Shown: positions 24,616 through 33,938 of the stretch, one piece after another
How the letters are laid out: each line of letters opens with the position of its first letter
Numbering within the stretch: position 1 is the stretch's first letter
Position numbers and translations under genes: made by a program
The notes under the pieces: model-generated
Told to the model about the DNA's origin: nothing
Databases searched by the model: none
The model's input: the letters and a program-made list of their open reading frames with translations, nothing else
Assembly (NCBI GenBank): GCA_035373625.1
Contig: DAOSNS010000001.1
Span: 310,001-374,000, forward strand
Origin: DSWT01 sp035373625
GTDB taxonomy: Bacteria > Chloroflexota > Anaerolineae > B4-G1 > SLSP01
DNA length: 64,000 nucleotides
Reading direction: 5' to 3'

Positions 24616-26496
24616 ATGAATAAACTGCCACAGAATAAATTGCCACAGGGTCCAACGGAAGATATTCTCAGCACTCAAAATCTTGTCGTGACAGAAGTAT
24701 GGGCTGAGGCAGAACGGTTGCGTTTGTTACGCAGTGTCTTGCCCTGGATCGGAATCGCTTTGAGCATCGGCCTGGCGGTTGTCCTGATTGCAGCGTTCTG
24801 GCAACCCCATGCCTGGCAAGTGTGGGCGATGTTCGCCGTTATGGCGTTGAGTCAGGGCGGCTATGCCAGAGCGGTGCGCCTCAGTCGGCGCGGCAATGCG
24901 GTTGCCGGTAGCTATTTGATCATCGGCATCGCCATCATAATCGGGCTGGCCATGGCGTTGCTCTTTGAAGATTTGATCATCGCGTTTGCCATCCTGGGAC
25001 TGCTGATCTCTCTGCTGGCCAGCGTTTTGATTTCTCCAAAGGCCGGTTATAGATTTGCTGTTGGCCTGTTGGTGACGGGTATAGGGCTTGCGGGATTGGC
25101 ATTTATCTCATTGTATCCCTGGATAGCCCTGGAGCTTGATGCTCAAACGAAACAGTGGGTATATGTCACCATCTTCCTGATGACGATGTTCCTGGGCACA
25201 TATCTGGTGGCGATCAGTCAACAGGGTACGCAGATGGCGTTCGAGCGCCTGGTCGAGCAATCTAACAAGCTGAAAGTGGCGAATAAGGACCTGGCCCGCG
25301 AAATCCGCGAACGCCAGCAGGCCGAGGCTACACTGGCGCAACTCAACAGCACCCTGGAAGCGTTGGTTGCCAGGCGTACTGCTGAAGTGCTGGCAGAAAA
25401 GGAGAAAAGCGACGCGATCTTGCGCAGCGTCGGTGATGCAATCAGCGTGACCGATCTGGATATGCGGATCCAATACGTGAATGAGGCTTTTGTCACCTTG
25501 ACGGGCTACAGTAGCACTGAAATCATCGGACGGCCCCTGTATACCCTGTGGGTCCAGGAATCTGTTGAAGCCGAACATCGCCCCCAGTCCTTCTCGTGGA
25601 CGATCGGCGTTTATACCCAACGTGAAATCACCATGCGGCGGAAAGATGGTCGCACCTACGACGCAGCGTTGACCGTCGCGCCGTTGCACGATGCTCACGG
25701 GCAGCGTACCGGTTATGTTTTTAGCCATCAGGACATCACTAAATTCAAGGCTCTGGAGCGTGCTCGTAGCCAGTTCATTACCAATGTGTCCCATGAATTG
25801 CGTACACCCGTGACAAGCATCAAACTTTCCACCTACCTGTTGCAGGCCGGACATAGCCCGGAAAAAACAGCCATGTATCTCCAGGCTTTGGAGCGTCAGG
25901 CGACGCGGCTGGAAAACCTGATCGAGGATATTCTGCAGATGGTCTCGCTGGATAGTGGGCAGGGCGTGACGACTTGGGAGCCGGTCCCTTTGCGGAGCAT
26001 CATCGGCGAAGTGCTCACGTGTTATCAGCGACAGGCCGAAGCCCGCAACATTACTGTAACGGTGGAACCGCTGCCGCCCGAGTTGCCGGTTGTCAAGGGC
26101 GATACCTTTCGCCTGGAACAGGCCCTGAAGGAAGTGGTGGAGAACGCATTGATCTTCACCCCGCCCGGTGGCACGGTGACGCTTGGTGTCGCCTTTACCG
26201 AAAGGCACGGACATCCCTGGGTAACGCTTTCTGTGCATGATACCGGGCCGGGCATCACGCCGGAGGAGAAACCCAAACTGTTCAACCGCTTCTTCCGGGG
26301 GCGGCTGGCCGAATCAGGCCATATCCCCGGCACCGGCCTGGGGTTGAGCATCGTCTACGAGATCATGCGTGCCCACGGCGGCGATGTGACCGTCGAGAGT
26401 GAGGAAGGCCAGGGAAGCACCTTTACCCTGTGGCTGCCGGTCAAAGATGGCGTAGGAAGTAAGGACAGGTCGCCAGCCGTTCAATCTGACGACTGA
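24616..26496 (+). CDS. Membrane sensor histidine kinase with PAS domain
   Basis: 626 residues from the ATG at 24616 (a TTG four codons earlier is also possible; no clear RBS for either). About six membrane helices occupy residues 35-205, then a coiled coil, a PAS domain (about 265-385; SVGDAISVTDLDMRIQYVNEAFVTLTGYS), HisKA with His393 in SHELRTPVTS, and a HATPase domain (VVENALIF, DTGPGI, GTGLGLSIV). No partner regulator gene adjoins it. Its 3' end overlaps the convergent DUF624-like gene by 16 nt. Confidence 0.92.
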   Translation: MNKLPQNKLPQGPTEDILSTQNLVVTEVWAEAERLRLLRSVLPWIGIALSIGLAVVLIAAFWQPHAWQVWAMFAVMALSQGGYARAVRLSRRGNAVAGSYLIIGIAIIIGLAMALLFEDLIIAFAILGLLISLLASVLISPKAGYRFAVGLLVTGIGLAGLAFISLYPWIALELDAQTKQWVYVTIFLMTMFLGTYLVAISQQGTQMAFERLVEQSNKLKVANKDLAREIRERQQAEATLAQLNSTLEALVARRTAEVLAEKEKSDAILRSVGDAISVTDLDMRIQYVNEAFVTLTGYSSTEIIGRPLYTLWVQESVEAEHRPQSFSWTIGVYTQREITMRRKDGRTYDAALTVAPLHDAHGQRTGYVFSHQDITKFKALERARSQFITNVSHELRTPVTSIKLSTYLLQAGHSPEKTAMYLQALERQATRLENLIEDILQMVSLDSGQGVTTWEPVPLRSIIGEVLTCYQRQAEARNITVTVEPLPPELPVVKGDTFRLEQALKEVVENALIFTPPGGTVTLGVAFTERHGHPWVTLSVHDTGPGITPEEKPKLFNRFFRGRLAESGHIPGTGLGLSIVYEIMRAHGGDVTVESEEGQGSTFTLWLPVKDGVGSKDRSPAVQSDD

Positions 26497-27146
26497 ACCT
26501 CTTCTGCCTGATTTTCTTCTGCGGAACCGTATTTTTCGCGGAAGGCGGCGATGAGCGTGCGCACGGCGGTGACGCTCAGGGTGGCGATAAAGCCCGGCAG
26601 CGCAAACAGCAGGAGCGGAAAGACGATGCTCAACGCCGTCAGTAGCGCCGTGATGACCAGCAGCAACAACGTGGTCAACGGGCTGGCCAGGGTAAGCGAA
26701 AAGCTGTTGCGCAGGATGGCCTTCAGCTTTGGCTCTTCCAGCTCGATGAGAAAGGCGTGTGCGTAGAACGTCATCCCCATCCACAACAGCCCCAGGACGA
26801 CCCAGAGCGGCAAAATCCACGTAGCCACATTCGCCGGCAGGGGGGAGACTTCCGGCGTGCTGTAGAACCAGATGTTGCTTGCCAGCAGGACATAGCCCAG
26901 GATGAGGATGAACGTCAATGCCAGGGATTTGGTGCCATAGGTTTTGACGGCTTCCCAGTACATCCCCCAGTTGACGCCTAATCCACGCACGCAACGATGC
27001 GCGATCATCCATACGCCCATCAGCGCAAACGGCATGGGGATGATGAGCAGCGTGGCGACAAGCAGGATGGCTCCTGCCAGAAAAAAGAATAACATCTCTT
27101 CGTAGTAGGCTTTTGCGGCGGCAATGACAATACGGATAGCTTCCAT
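26481..27146 (-). CDS. DUF624-like membrane protein
   Basis: 221 residues with five or six hydrophobic helices. LLIIPMPFALMGVWMIAHRCVRGLGVNW and the later HAFLIELEEPKLKAILRNSFSLTLASP have the length and layout of DUF624/YesL-type proteins, often linked to carbohydrate-use loci in Firmicutes. The role is unknown. It is followed on its 5' side by another minus-strand membrane protein gene 20 nt away, so the two probably form an operon. Confidence 0.75.
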   Translation of the reverse strand: MEAIRIVIAAAKAYYEEMLFFFLAGAILLVATLLIIPMPFALMGVWMIAHRCVRGLGVNWGMYWEAVKTYGTKSLALTFILILGYVLLASNIWFYSTPEVSPLPANVATWILPLWVVLGLLWMGMTFYAHAFLIELEEPKLKAILRNSFSLTLASPLTTLLLLVITALLTALSIVFPLLLFALPGFIATLSVTAVRTLIAAFREKYGSAEENQAEEVQSSD

Positions 27147-27166
27147 CGTTGAACTCCAGACAGGAT

Positions 27167-29479
27167 TCAGGGTGTTCCTTCGACAGTAACAAGCATCTTT
27201 ATCTTAGCACTGTTGCTTGTAGGGGTGATGCGCAGGCGCACGCCTTGTTGCGGATCAAATGCCTGCCCGGCTTGTATACCGGTCAGGATGATCTCTTCAG
27301 AGGGATAGTACTCCATCCAGTCTTTTTCCTCCCAATTCCACACAGCGATTTCTGTGATGTCGGCAAGTGGCGCGAGGATGCCGGCATCGGGATCAGGAAG
27401 TAACGCAATGGTCAATTTCTCTGCATAAGTGAGACGCAGATAGGCCGGTGGCATATACTCCACCGTCGTGGCGGGAGCGTTGACGTAGACAACGCCGGTA
27501 TAACTATCCACCCAGCCGTTTTCTATTCTGTCGTTTATGTTGTCCAACGGAATTTCGATTTTGCCGTTGGGTTGTGTTGGGCAGGGGATGGTATAGATCA
27601 GGCAGCTTTCCTGGATGTGGAACCCCTCTATGTCGCTTGCCGGAAAGGGCACCTCGTCTATGAAGGCGGTCAGGTAGCACGCTCCGGGGACTCTCGGAAA
27701 GTCAGAAGGAGAGACCGACGGCCAATACGGCGAATAGGCATAGTTGGTGTTACCACAAATGTTAACGTATGGTCCGTAGTATGAGGCTATTGTCGCGGTT
27801 GCCGGTCTGGTTATGGCAACGGTGGTTTGGGGCGGCAGGGTTTGCGTCAAAGTGATGCTATAGGAAGCGTTGCCCAGCAGTAACGTCACATCGCGCAAAT
27901 TCGCTTCGCTCCAGAGTTCGCCGGTGATGTGAAACAGTCCTTCTTGCGTGGTGAGGCTTAGCTCTGAGCGGATGGCCGGACTATCGTATAGCCCTTCTGC
28001 GCCCCAGGTGAGGATGCCCAGCGGATTGTGTGCCTGGATGTTCATGGTGCCGGGGCGATAGAGGACTTCGGTAGGGAAGGGGTCGCCCTCGTCATACCAG
28101 CTATTGAGGTGGTAGCTTCCTCTTAGCGGACGTGGGGCGCCGGTCATATTCCAATCCAAACGATCGGCTCGCGGTGCGTAAATGGCCGTCCCTTGAACCA
28201 CCCGCGCAGGCAGCGCGGCATCGGGCACGGTGATGATCGCCATTTCGTGGACGAGAGGAAAAGTGCGCGAGAAGACGCTACCGAGTCCCAACGCCACCAC
28301 GATAAGTGCGCCGATGATCCATGTGGGGATGAAAACCCAGGCCAGCACCGGACGTTTGAGTCGCCGCACCAGGATCAAGGTCCCCGGCCCGATCAAAAAC
28401 ACATACAAGGGGAAGAACAACGCCATCTTCCAGATTTTCGAGAGAGCCTTATGCGGAACTTCCAGCAGGGTGGATAGATTGGGAATGTGGCTGGAAATCG
28501 TTTCCTCGGTCGTTAGAGCAGTCAGAGCGGGGATGGGATCGTTAATCCACAGGTCAATGAGCCAGACGTCGCTGCCGGGCTGAGTCAGGTCCCAGCCGAT
28601 GATGTCCACACGGCCTTTGCCGACATTCGCGCGCGCGGCAAGGATGGCGTCTTCAACCTTCACCAGCGGCGTTGCCTGTGCGCCGGGCTGTAAGGTGACT
28701 GCTGCCACATCGTTGAGTGTGAGCATCACCTCCGTGTTCCTCGTCACACCTTGCAAAGGCAGGGACGTGAAAATACGGGCCTCTTCGGGAACGGCCACGC
28801 GCAGCGGTTCTGGCAGGTTCGCCAACGTCTGTTGCAGCGCCGGCCCGCCGCCCACGATGAGATGTCCACCGGCCGTGACCCATGCCAGCAGGGCTTCCTG
28901 TTGCGCGGCGCTCAGGTCGGCGGTGGACATGCCGTTGAGCAGCAATACGTCTACAGCATCCCAGGCCATCGGTATTTCGGGGAGGTCGGTGAGGGTGGAT
29001 AGCCAGATGGATGTGTCTATCATCAGCGCGTTCGTTCCTACGATCGGCCCGCGCATGTCGGCGCTGACGACGATGCGGCTATCTTCCCCGTAGCCACGAA
29101 GGGGCAGGCGCGTTTCCCAGCGCACCCCATGCGCGTCTTCCAACGAGAGCGTCAACATGGTGGTGCCATTCTTGATAAAGAGCGGTAGCCGGTATTGCTT
29201 GTAGGCGTGCGCGGGCAACTCCACGGCCCGGCGATAGGTGACCTGATTCGGAGTGTCACGGATGACCAGCTCACCTTGCCAATCGGCGCCCTCGTTTTTG
29301 AGGGAGACGCGCACTTCTGTCCACAAATTCTGCCGGATGTAGCCCTCCCATGCCAACGCGACCTCCACCGTCAGCGTATCGGATGGCGTCTGCGCGTTCA
29401 ACGGCAGCCCACCGAGCAACCATACGGCCCACAACAACCCCATAACTGCAAATCTGATTGTTTTTCTCATAATGACCAT
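27167..29479 (-). CDS. Secreted/membrane protein with GATase-like and beta domains
   Basis: 770 residues with ATG at 29479, or at 29470 (MRKTIRFAVMG) three codons on; the upstream sequence is a GACTAACG repeat without a good RBS. A signal peptide ends near NAQ. A beta domain about bases 29100-29400 is followed by VDVLLLNGMSTADLSAAQQEALLAWVTAGGHLIVGGG, a glutamine-amidotransferase-like fold also seen in DUF4350-type proteins. Three membrane helices lie near residues 355-420, then about 350 residues of likely extracellular beta structure. Function is unknown. Downstream is the DUF624-like gene. Confidence 0.75.
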   Translation of the reverse strand: MVIMRKTIRFAVMGLLWAVWLLGGLPLNAQTPSDTLTVEVALAWEGYIRQNLWTEVRVSLKNEGADWQGELVIRDTPNQVTYRRAVELPAHAYKQYRLPLFIKNGTTMLTLSLEDAHGVRWETRLPLRGYGEDSRIVVSADMRGPIVGTNALMIDTSIWLSTLTDLPEIPMAWDAVDVLLLNGMSTADLSAAQQEALLAWVTAGGHLIVGGGPALQQTLANLPEPLRVAVPEEARIFTSLPLQGVTRNTEVMLTLNDVAAVTLQPGAQATPLVKVEDAILAARANVGKGRVDIIGWDLTQPGSDVWLIDLWINDPIPALTALTTEETISSHIPNLSTLLEVPHKALSKIWKMALFFPLYVFLIGPGTLILVRRLKRPVLAWVFIPTWIIGALIVVALGLGSVFSRTFPLVHEMAIITVPDAALPARVVQGTAIYAPRADRLDWNMTGAPRPLRGSYHLNSWYDEGDPFPTEVLYRPGTMNIQAHNPLGILTWGAEGLYDSPAIRSELSLTTQEGLFHITGELWSEANLRDVTLLLGNASYSITLTQTLPPQTTVAITRPATATIASYYGPYVNICGNTNYAYSPYWPSVSPSDFPRVPGACYLTAFIDEVPFPASDIEGFHIQESCLIYTIPCPTQPNGKIEIPLDNINDRIENGWVDSYTGVVYVNAPATTVEYMPPAYLRLTYAEKLTIALLPDPDAGILAPLADITEIAVWNWEEKDWMEYYPSEEIILTGIQAGQAFDPQQGVRLRITPTSNSAKIKMLVTVEGTP

Positions 29480-29483
29480 CCGA

Positions 29484-30713
29484 CTAACGGCTACCTGACT
29501 CCCCCACTACCCGGCAAATCAACCCCTTGAGGTATTCGCCTTCCGGGAACGTAAGCGCGACCGGATGATCGCTGCTCTGCGTCATCCGTCCGATGATTTG
29601 CAGGTCACGTTGCACATCCAACGCTGCACCGAAAACGATTTTCTGGAACAGGTCGGCAGAAATTGCCCCGGAGCACGAGAAGGTGAACAACAGCCCGCCA
29701 GGACGCAGCAGCCGCATGGCCTGCATGTTAATGTCCTTGTAGCCTCGCGTGGCCTTTTTGACATCGCTCTGCGTGAAGGCGAACTTGGGCGGATCGAGGA
29801 TCACCACATCGAAGGCGTGCTTTTGGCGGTGTAGCTCGCGCAGCACCATAAAGGCGTCCCCTTCGATGTCCTCGACGGCGGCTTCCGTGAAACCGTTGCG
29901 CGCCAGGTTCTCGCGCCCCAGCCGCAGCGCCTCCGCCGACGTATCTACGTTGGTCACGGCCGAGGCTCCGCCCGCCAGCGCGTAGACGGCAAACCCACCG
30001 CTATATGCGAAGACGTTGAGCACCGTCGGTGCGTCGCATTGGGCAACGGCGGCGCGCAGCCGCGCGCGGTTATCCCGTTGATCCAGGTAGAAGCCGGTCT
30101 TGTGCCCGTGCCGTACATCCACGCCGAAGTGCAGGCCGTTCTCGCGGATCTCCACGACCGCCGGCGGCTCGTCGCCGGCGAGCAAGCCCGCGCGCGGTGC
30201 CAGCCGCTCCTTCTCACGCACATCCACATCGCTGCGCTCGTAGAGCGTGACGGGGTGCAACAATTCCAGCAGCAGCGTGTTGAACAGCTCGCGTCGCGCC
30301 TCGGCCCCTGCGGAGAGGTACTGCACGACCACGACATCGCCGTAACGATCCACGACCAGGCCGGGGATGCCGTCGGATTCGGCGTTGACCAGGCGGCAGG
30401 CGGTGGTGTTGCCATCCACCAGCAATGACTTGCGCGCGGCAATGGCCCGTTCCAGTCGCGCGCGCCAGAAATCCGTCGTTTCGGGGATGAAATCCTCATT
30501 CTCCCACGCGAACAACCGCGCGCGAATTTGTGACGCTGCGCTGTAATGTCCCCAGGCGAGGAACGTCCCGTCGGCGCTGTGGATGGCGACCAGTGCGCCG
30601 GGCTGCGGTTTCCCCTCGACGCGCGCAATGGCGCCGGAGAATACCCAGGGATGCCGTCGCCGCACCGACACATCGCGCTGTGCGTGCAGAATGATGTGTG
30701 GATATGCGTTCAT
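29484..30713 (-). CDS. rlmI: RlmI-like class I SAM-dependent rRNA methyltransferase
   Basis: 409 residues. An N-terminal PUA-like domain (RHPWVFSGAIARVEG, GALVAIHSADGTFLAWGHY) precedes an EEHEY-like middle segment and a Rossmann methyltransferase with VLNVFAYSGGFAVYALAGGA (SAM site) and ILDPPKFA. GHKTGFYLDQRDNR is a hallmark of the RlmI/YwbD group. RlmI makes 5-methylcytosine 1962 in 23S rRNA; the exact target in this organism is inferred. Length is normal. It begins the minus-strand group of three genes. Confidence 0.9.
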   Translation of the reverse strand: MNAYPHIILHAQRDVSVRRRHPWVFSGAIARVEGKPQPGALVAIHSADGTFLAWGHYSAASQIRARLFAWENEDFIPETTDFWRARLERAIAARKSLLVDGNTTACRLVNAESDGIPGLVVDRYGDVVVVQYLSAGAEARRELFNTLLLELLHPVTLYERSDVDVREKERLAPRAGLLAGDEPPAVVEIRENGLHFGVDVRHGHKTGFYLDQRDNRARLRAAVAQCDAPTVLNVFAYSGGFAVYALAGGASAVTNVDTSAEALRLGRENLARNGFTEAAVEDIEGDAFMVLRELHRQKHAFDVVILDPPKFAFTQSDVKKATRGYKDINMQAMRLLRPGGLLFTFSCSGAISADLFQKIVFGAALDVQRDLQIIGRMTQSSDHPVALTFPEGEYLKGLICRVVGESGSR

Positions 30714-30778
30714 TAGTGGTGGATTGTAGCAGGAAAGAGGAGATCGTCAAAGGCGCTATCAGCCATCGGCGGCCATGA

Positions 30779-30824
30779 TCAGAGACCGGTCACGGATTTT
30801 AGAAAAACCCGCGCCGGTCTCTGA
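30779..30824. other. Hairpin between rlmI-like and C10 peptidase genes
   Basis: TCAGAGACCGG and CCGGTCTCTGA form an 11-bp stem around a 24-nt loop, 16 nt after the stop of the minus-strand peptidase gene. There is no T run on the minus strand, so it is a weak or rho-assisted terminator at best. Confidence 0.5.
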
Positions 30825-30839
30825 ATGTTGCAAGGTCAA

Positions 30840-33704
30840 CTACCGTCGGCGCCGTTGGAAATACCGCGCCACCACAAGCCCTGTCCCTATCAGGAACAGC
30901 AAACCGATGGAGCGCATGACATTGCGATCGGTGAAATTCAAGATGGTGAGCGCCGTTGGTTTGTCTTCCGGACCGCTACCGCCACGCATGCCGATGCTCC
31001 ATACGCCAAATTCGGTAATGGTTGTTGTAGTAATCAGGTTATTTGTGGTGTCAACCGTTGAGTACTCATCCCAGCTATGTGCGCCATAGTTGTAACGGTA
31101 AGCGTGGAGATAAGGTTCATCGGCGGGCGCGATGCCGGCGATAGTGAGTTCTGCATCGGCATAGCAGAGCACCAGTTGCGCTTGATAACCGCTCCCACCA
31201 CTTGCGGCGATGTCGTAGCGGCGCGGCAGACCATCACGGTTGGCGGTAGGATAGTTTTGGGTGAAGGTGATATTGAGCGATGCAGGTAACGTGCCACCGG
31301 GAGCGAAGTAGACACGCCCGCAGACACCGCCACCGAAGTCCTGCCAACCCTGCGCCGGCGTCAGGTTGGTAGTCAGCGGCGTACCGTTGACGGCAACATG
31401 GGCTGTGGCGCTGTTGTTGCCGGGTGCGCTATCGGTAGCTGTCGTCGTAATCTCAGCGGTGATGCTCAACAGCCCGGCCGGCAAGCTCCCCGCCAGTTGT
31501 CCGGTGATGGTGATAATGCCGCTGTCGCCGCTTTCCATATCACTCACGTCCCAGACATAGGGGGTTCCGCCGCGCGGTGTGACCGCCACATCGCCGCTGC
31601 TGCTAAAACTGACATTGGTCACACTGCCCGGCAAAGTGTCGGTGAGCACTACATTTGTAGCGATGCCGGGACCCATGTTGGAGAACGTTAGTGTGTAAGT
31701 GATTGTGTCCCCGGGTTGGGCAACGGTCGGGGTGACGGCATGGGTGATAGCAAGATCAACGGGGAGCAGTACCGTGACATCTTCGACATCTGACCAGTTC
31801 CACCATTGGCCGTGAGCGTGGGGGCGAACGCGGTAGAGATAATCGCCGCTTTGCGTGACGTTGATGGTTGTCGAAGTGCCGGTAAGACCATTATCCACCG
31901 TGGTCCATTCGCTGCCGATATAGGCATTGTTGATGCTGAAATCATCCAGGTAGAACCCTACCGTGCCACCATAGTACCAGCTGGTGCCTGCATCAATGAC
32001 AAAACGCAGGGACACAATGTCCCCGACGTAGGCGGCCAGGTTATCCGTGGTCACCGTTTCCGCGTGCCAGGCAGGGATGCTGTGGTTGACTTCAGTATGT
32101 GTCATGATCGCCGTCCAGCTCACATTATCTGTCGAGATTTCGAGCCTTGCTTCGGTATAGTCGAAGTAGAATGTTGCCCACCAATAACTTATTGTTGTCG
32201 CAGGGGTAATTTTGAGGTACTTTTTGAGTGTGAAGGTGCTAAACATAACGGCATCGTTCGCGGTTTCGGCGACATAACCCTTGAAGGCATAACTACCCGA
32301 ATGTTTATAGGAGCTGCTCTGTTTCCAGTTTCCGACGATGTCCCAGTTTCCGGTGCCGCTTTCTGCGCCATCGTTTAAAGTGCTCAATGTGCTGGGGACA
32401 GATGCTTGTTGCAGCTCGTAATAATTGGCGTTTTGGCGTTGCGATACGGTCCAGGAAACCGGGAAGCTGGGGATAGTGATAACTGTCCCGGGATCATTCA
32501 TATCCGGCGCGGGCACGATGTCCAGGACGGCACCTCTAACAGTATTCCAGGTATATCCACCAGCACTGAAGGGAACGGTGATGTCATACCAGGCGTCGGC
32601 GGTTCCCCACCAACCCATGTTCAGGTGATAGTATTTAGTACCACCGGTATCATGGCGCACACCGTCCACAACCACGGCATGTCCTCCCCCGCCAGTTTCA
32701 CGGATTGATAGTTCCGCCGGACGCGAGCGGGTCACGTTTGTGTAAAGGCGATCATAGAAATCACCTGTGTTTGGTACCCATGTTCCCGTAGCGCGGAAAT
32801 AATTCTGCAAGGCCGCGGCGACGGCTGCGGTATCGGCGCCGGAGCCGCTGGAAGTGTAGTTCATATCCACCGCCACGCCGGCATGATAGACCAGTTTACC
32901 CACAGCTTCACGCTGGGTTTCGGTAGTTGTGGTGGCGTAGTTATCCAGGATGTTAGCCCAATCATAGGTCGTGGCGCCAAAGTTGGCCGATAACGTTTGT
33001 GCCGGATCCGTGCCATTGTTCCAAAGATAACTGTGCGCGCCGGTGCCGGTGATCGGCCACTCGTAGTAATTCATGATTTGTCCCAGAGCTGTGGCTACAC
33101 AGCCACAAACGTAATGGTAAGGCGTGTAGTAGTTGAAGACATAATTCCCGCCGTAGCTGCCCTGTCCCCACGTGGAGGTGAGGAATGGTCCATACTCCAC
33201 GTCCCAGGTCGGTTTGAGGGGACGTTTCCCGGAGAGCAGCGCCTCCCACTGTGCGCGTGCTTTGGCCTGCGCTTCTGCGGTGATGTAGCCTTTTTCCAAG
33301 GCCTGGATTCTTTCTATAACATCGTTGCGCAACAGAATCAGCAGGATGTTCTGAGGGGTATCTGTGGCGTCGAATTTCGCATGTTCCGAGTATGCGATGA
33401 TGGGATTCAGTTCGTGGCGTGGCGTGACGACGATGAAGCCGATGGGCTGGAGGGTGAGCACATAGGCGAACGTTTGCCCATCGGCTTTAAGTTCGAGCAT
33501 AGTTCTCGCCGGTTCGTAGGTGACGTCAACGTCCGCTTTGTGAAAATCGGGGCAACTGTTGAGCCATGCCAGCGCGACCTGATATGCCTCTTGCAGCGTC
33601 ACGCCGCCATTATCGGCGCGGGCCATCTGCGGATGTTCAAAGGCAAAAATCACAACGAGTATGGCTGCAAATATCCATAACCATTTTGGGGGGTGTGTCT
33701 TCAT
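30840..33704 (-). CDS. Secreted C10 family (streptopain-like) cysteine protease with membrane-anchor tail
   Basis: 954 residues. Signal peptide 1-30, then an N-terminal inhibitory-like segment and the C10 domain with catalytic Cys202 in CGCVATALGQIMNYYEWP and His342 in GGGGHAVVVDG. A MAM/CBM-like beta domain (about 440-600), an Ig-like module with PGDTITYTLTFSNMGPGIATNVVLTD (DUF11 type, about 660-770) and another beta domain follow. The C-terminus has a hydrophobic helix and a basic end (RYFQRRRR), a surface-anchor arrangement, unlike the LP-V-x-R tails of the two secreted hydrolases. The family degrades extracellular protein. Confidence 0.9.
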   Translation of the reverse strand: MKTHPPKWLWIFAAILVVIFAFEHPQMARADNGGVTLQEAYQVALAWLNSCPDFHKADVDVTYEPARTMLELKADGQTFAYVLTLQPIGFIVVTPRHELNPIIAYSEHAKFDATDTPQNILLILLRNDVIERIQALEKGYITAEAQAKARAQWEALLSGKRPLKPTWDVEYGPFLTSTWGQGSYGGNYVFNYYTPYHYVCGCVATALGQIMNYYEWPITGTGAHSYLWNNGTDPAQTLSANFGATTYDWANILDNYATTTTETQREAVGKLVYHAGVAVDMNYTSSGSGADTAAVAAALQNYFRATGTWVPNTGDFYDRLYTNVTRSRPAELSIRETGGGGHAVVVDGVRHDTGGTKYYHLNMGWWGTADAWYDITVPFSAGGYTWNTVRGAVLDIVPAPDMNDPGTVITIPSFPVSWTVSQRQNANYYELQQASVPSTLSTLNDGAESGTGNWDIVGNWKQSSSYKHSGSYAFKGYVAETANDAVMFSTFTLKKYLKITPATTISYWWATFYFDYTEARLEISTDNVSWTAIMTHTEVNHSIPAWHAETVTTDNLAAYVGDIVSLRFVIDAGTSWYYGGTVGFYLDDFSINNAYIGSEWTTVDNGLTGTSTTINVTQSGDYLYRVRPHAHGQWWNWSDVEDVTVLLPVDLAITHAVTPTVAQPGDTITYTLTFSNMGPGIATNVVLTDTLPGSVTNVSFSSSGDVAVTPRGGTPYVWDVSDMESGDSGIITITGQLAGSLPAGLLSITAEITTTATDSAPGNNSATAHVAVNGTPLTTNLTPAQGWQDFGGGVCGRVYFAPGGTLPASLNITFTQNYPTANRDGLPRRYDIAASGGSGYQAQLVLCYADAELTIAGIAPADEPYLHAYRYNYGAHSWDEYSTVDTTNNLITTTTITEFGVWSIGMRGGSGPEDKPTALTILNFTDRNVMRSIGLLFLIGTGLVVARYFQRRRR

Positions 33705-33726
33705 AGGTTATTTCCTCCTTTCAAAA

Positions 33727-33783
33727 ATGTCAATGGATTTAACGGATGAAACGGATTGAAAAGAAGGAATCCATTCAATCCAT
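33727..33783. repeat. ACGGATT-type simple repeat, hairpin-forming
   Basis: Units ATGGATTTAACGGATGAAACGGATTGAA (33733 on) with a partly complementary right arm GGAATCCATTCAATCCAT (33766-33783). On the minus strand it lies 22 nt before the peptidase ATG, just ahead of its RBS. Bases 33727-33765 match 61599-61637 at 37 of 39 positions. Confidence 0.8.
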
Positions 33784-33844
33784 AACTATTTGTGCTATAT
33801 TCGTAGATTATTTCTTCTGAAACTGCAAGAAATCATCCGCTCTT

Positions 33845-33872
33845 TTGGCACAATTTGTTTTAGGACTATACT
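33845..33872 (+). promoter_or_regulatory. Predicted promoter of the GH32 gene
   Basis: TTGGCA (33845-33850), 16-nt spacer, TATACT (33867-33872), 67 nt before the ATG at 33939. Confidence 0.5.
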
Positions 33873-33938
33873 ATAGCCCAGTGGGTGAGGAATGCAAATA
33901 GGGCTTTATCATTCTCGTTTTTCGGGAAAGGACAACCA

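Noticed and set aside
25108..26238. 376-codon antisense open frame opposite the sensor kinase
   Set aside because: Shadow of the kinase; no RBS, no domain pattern.
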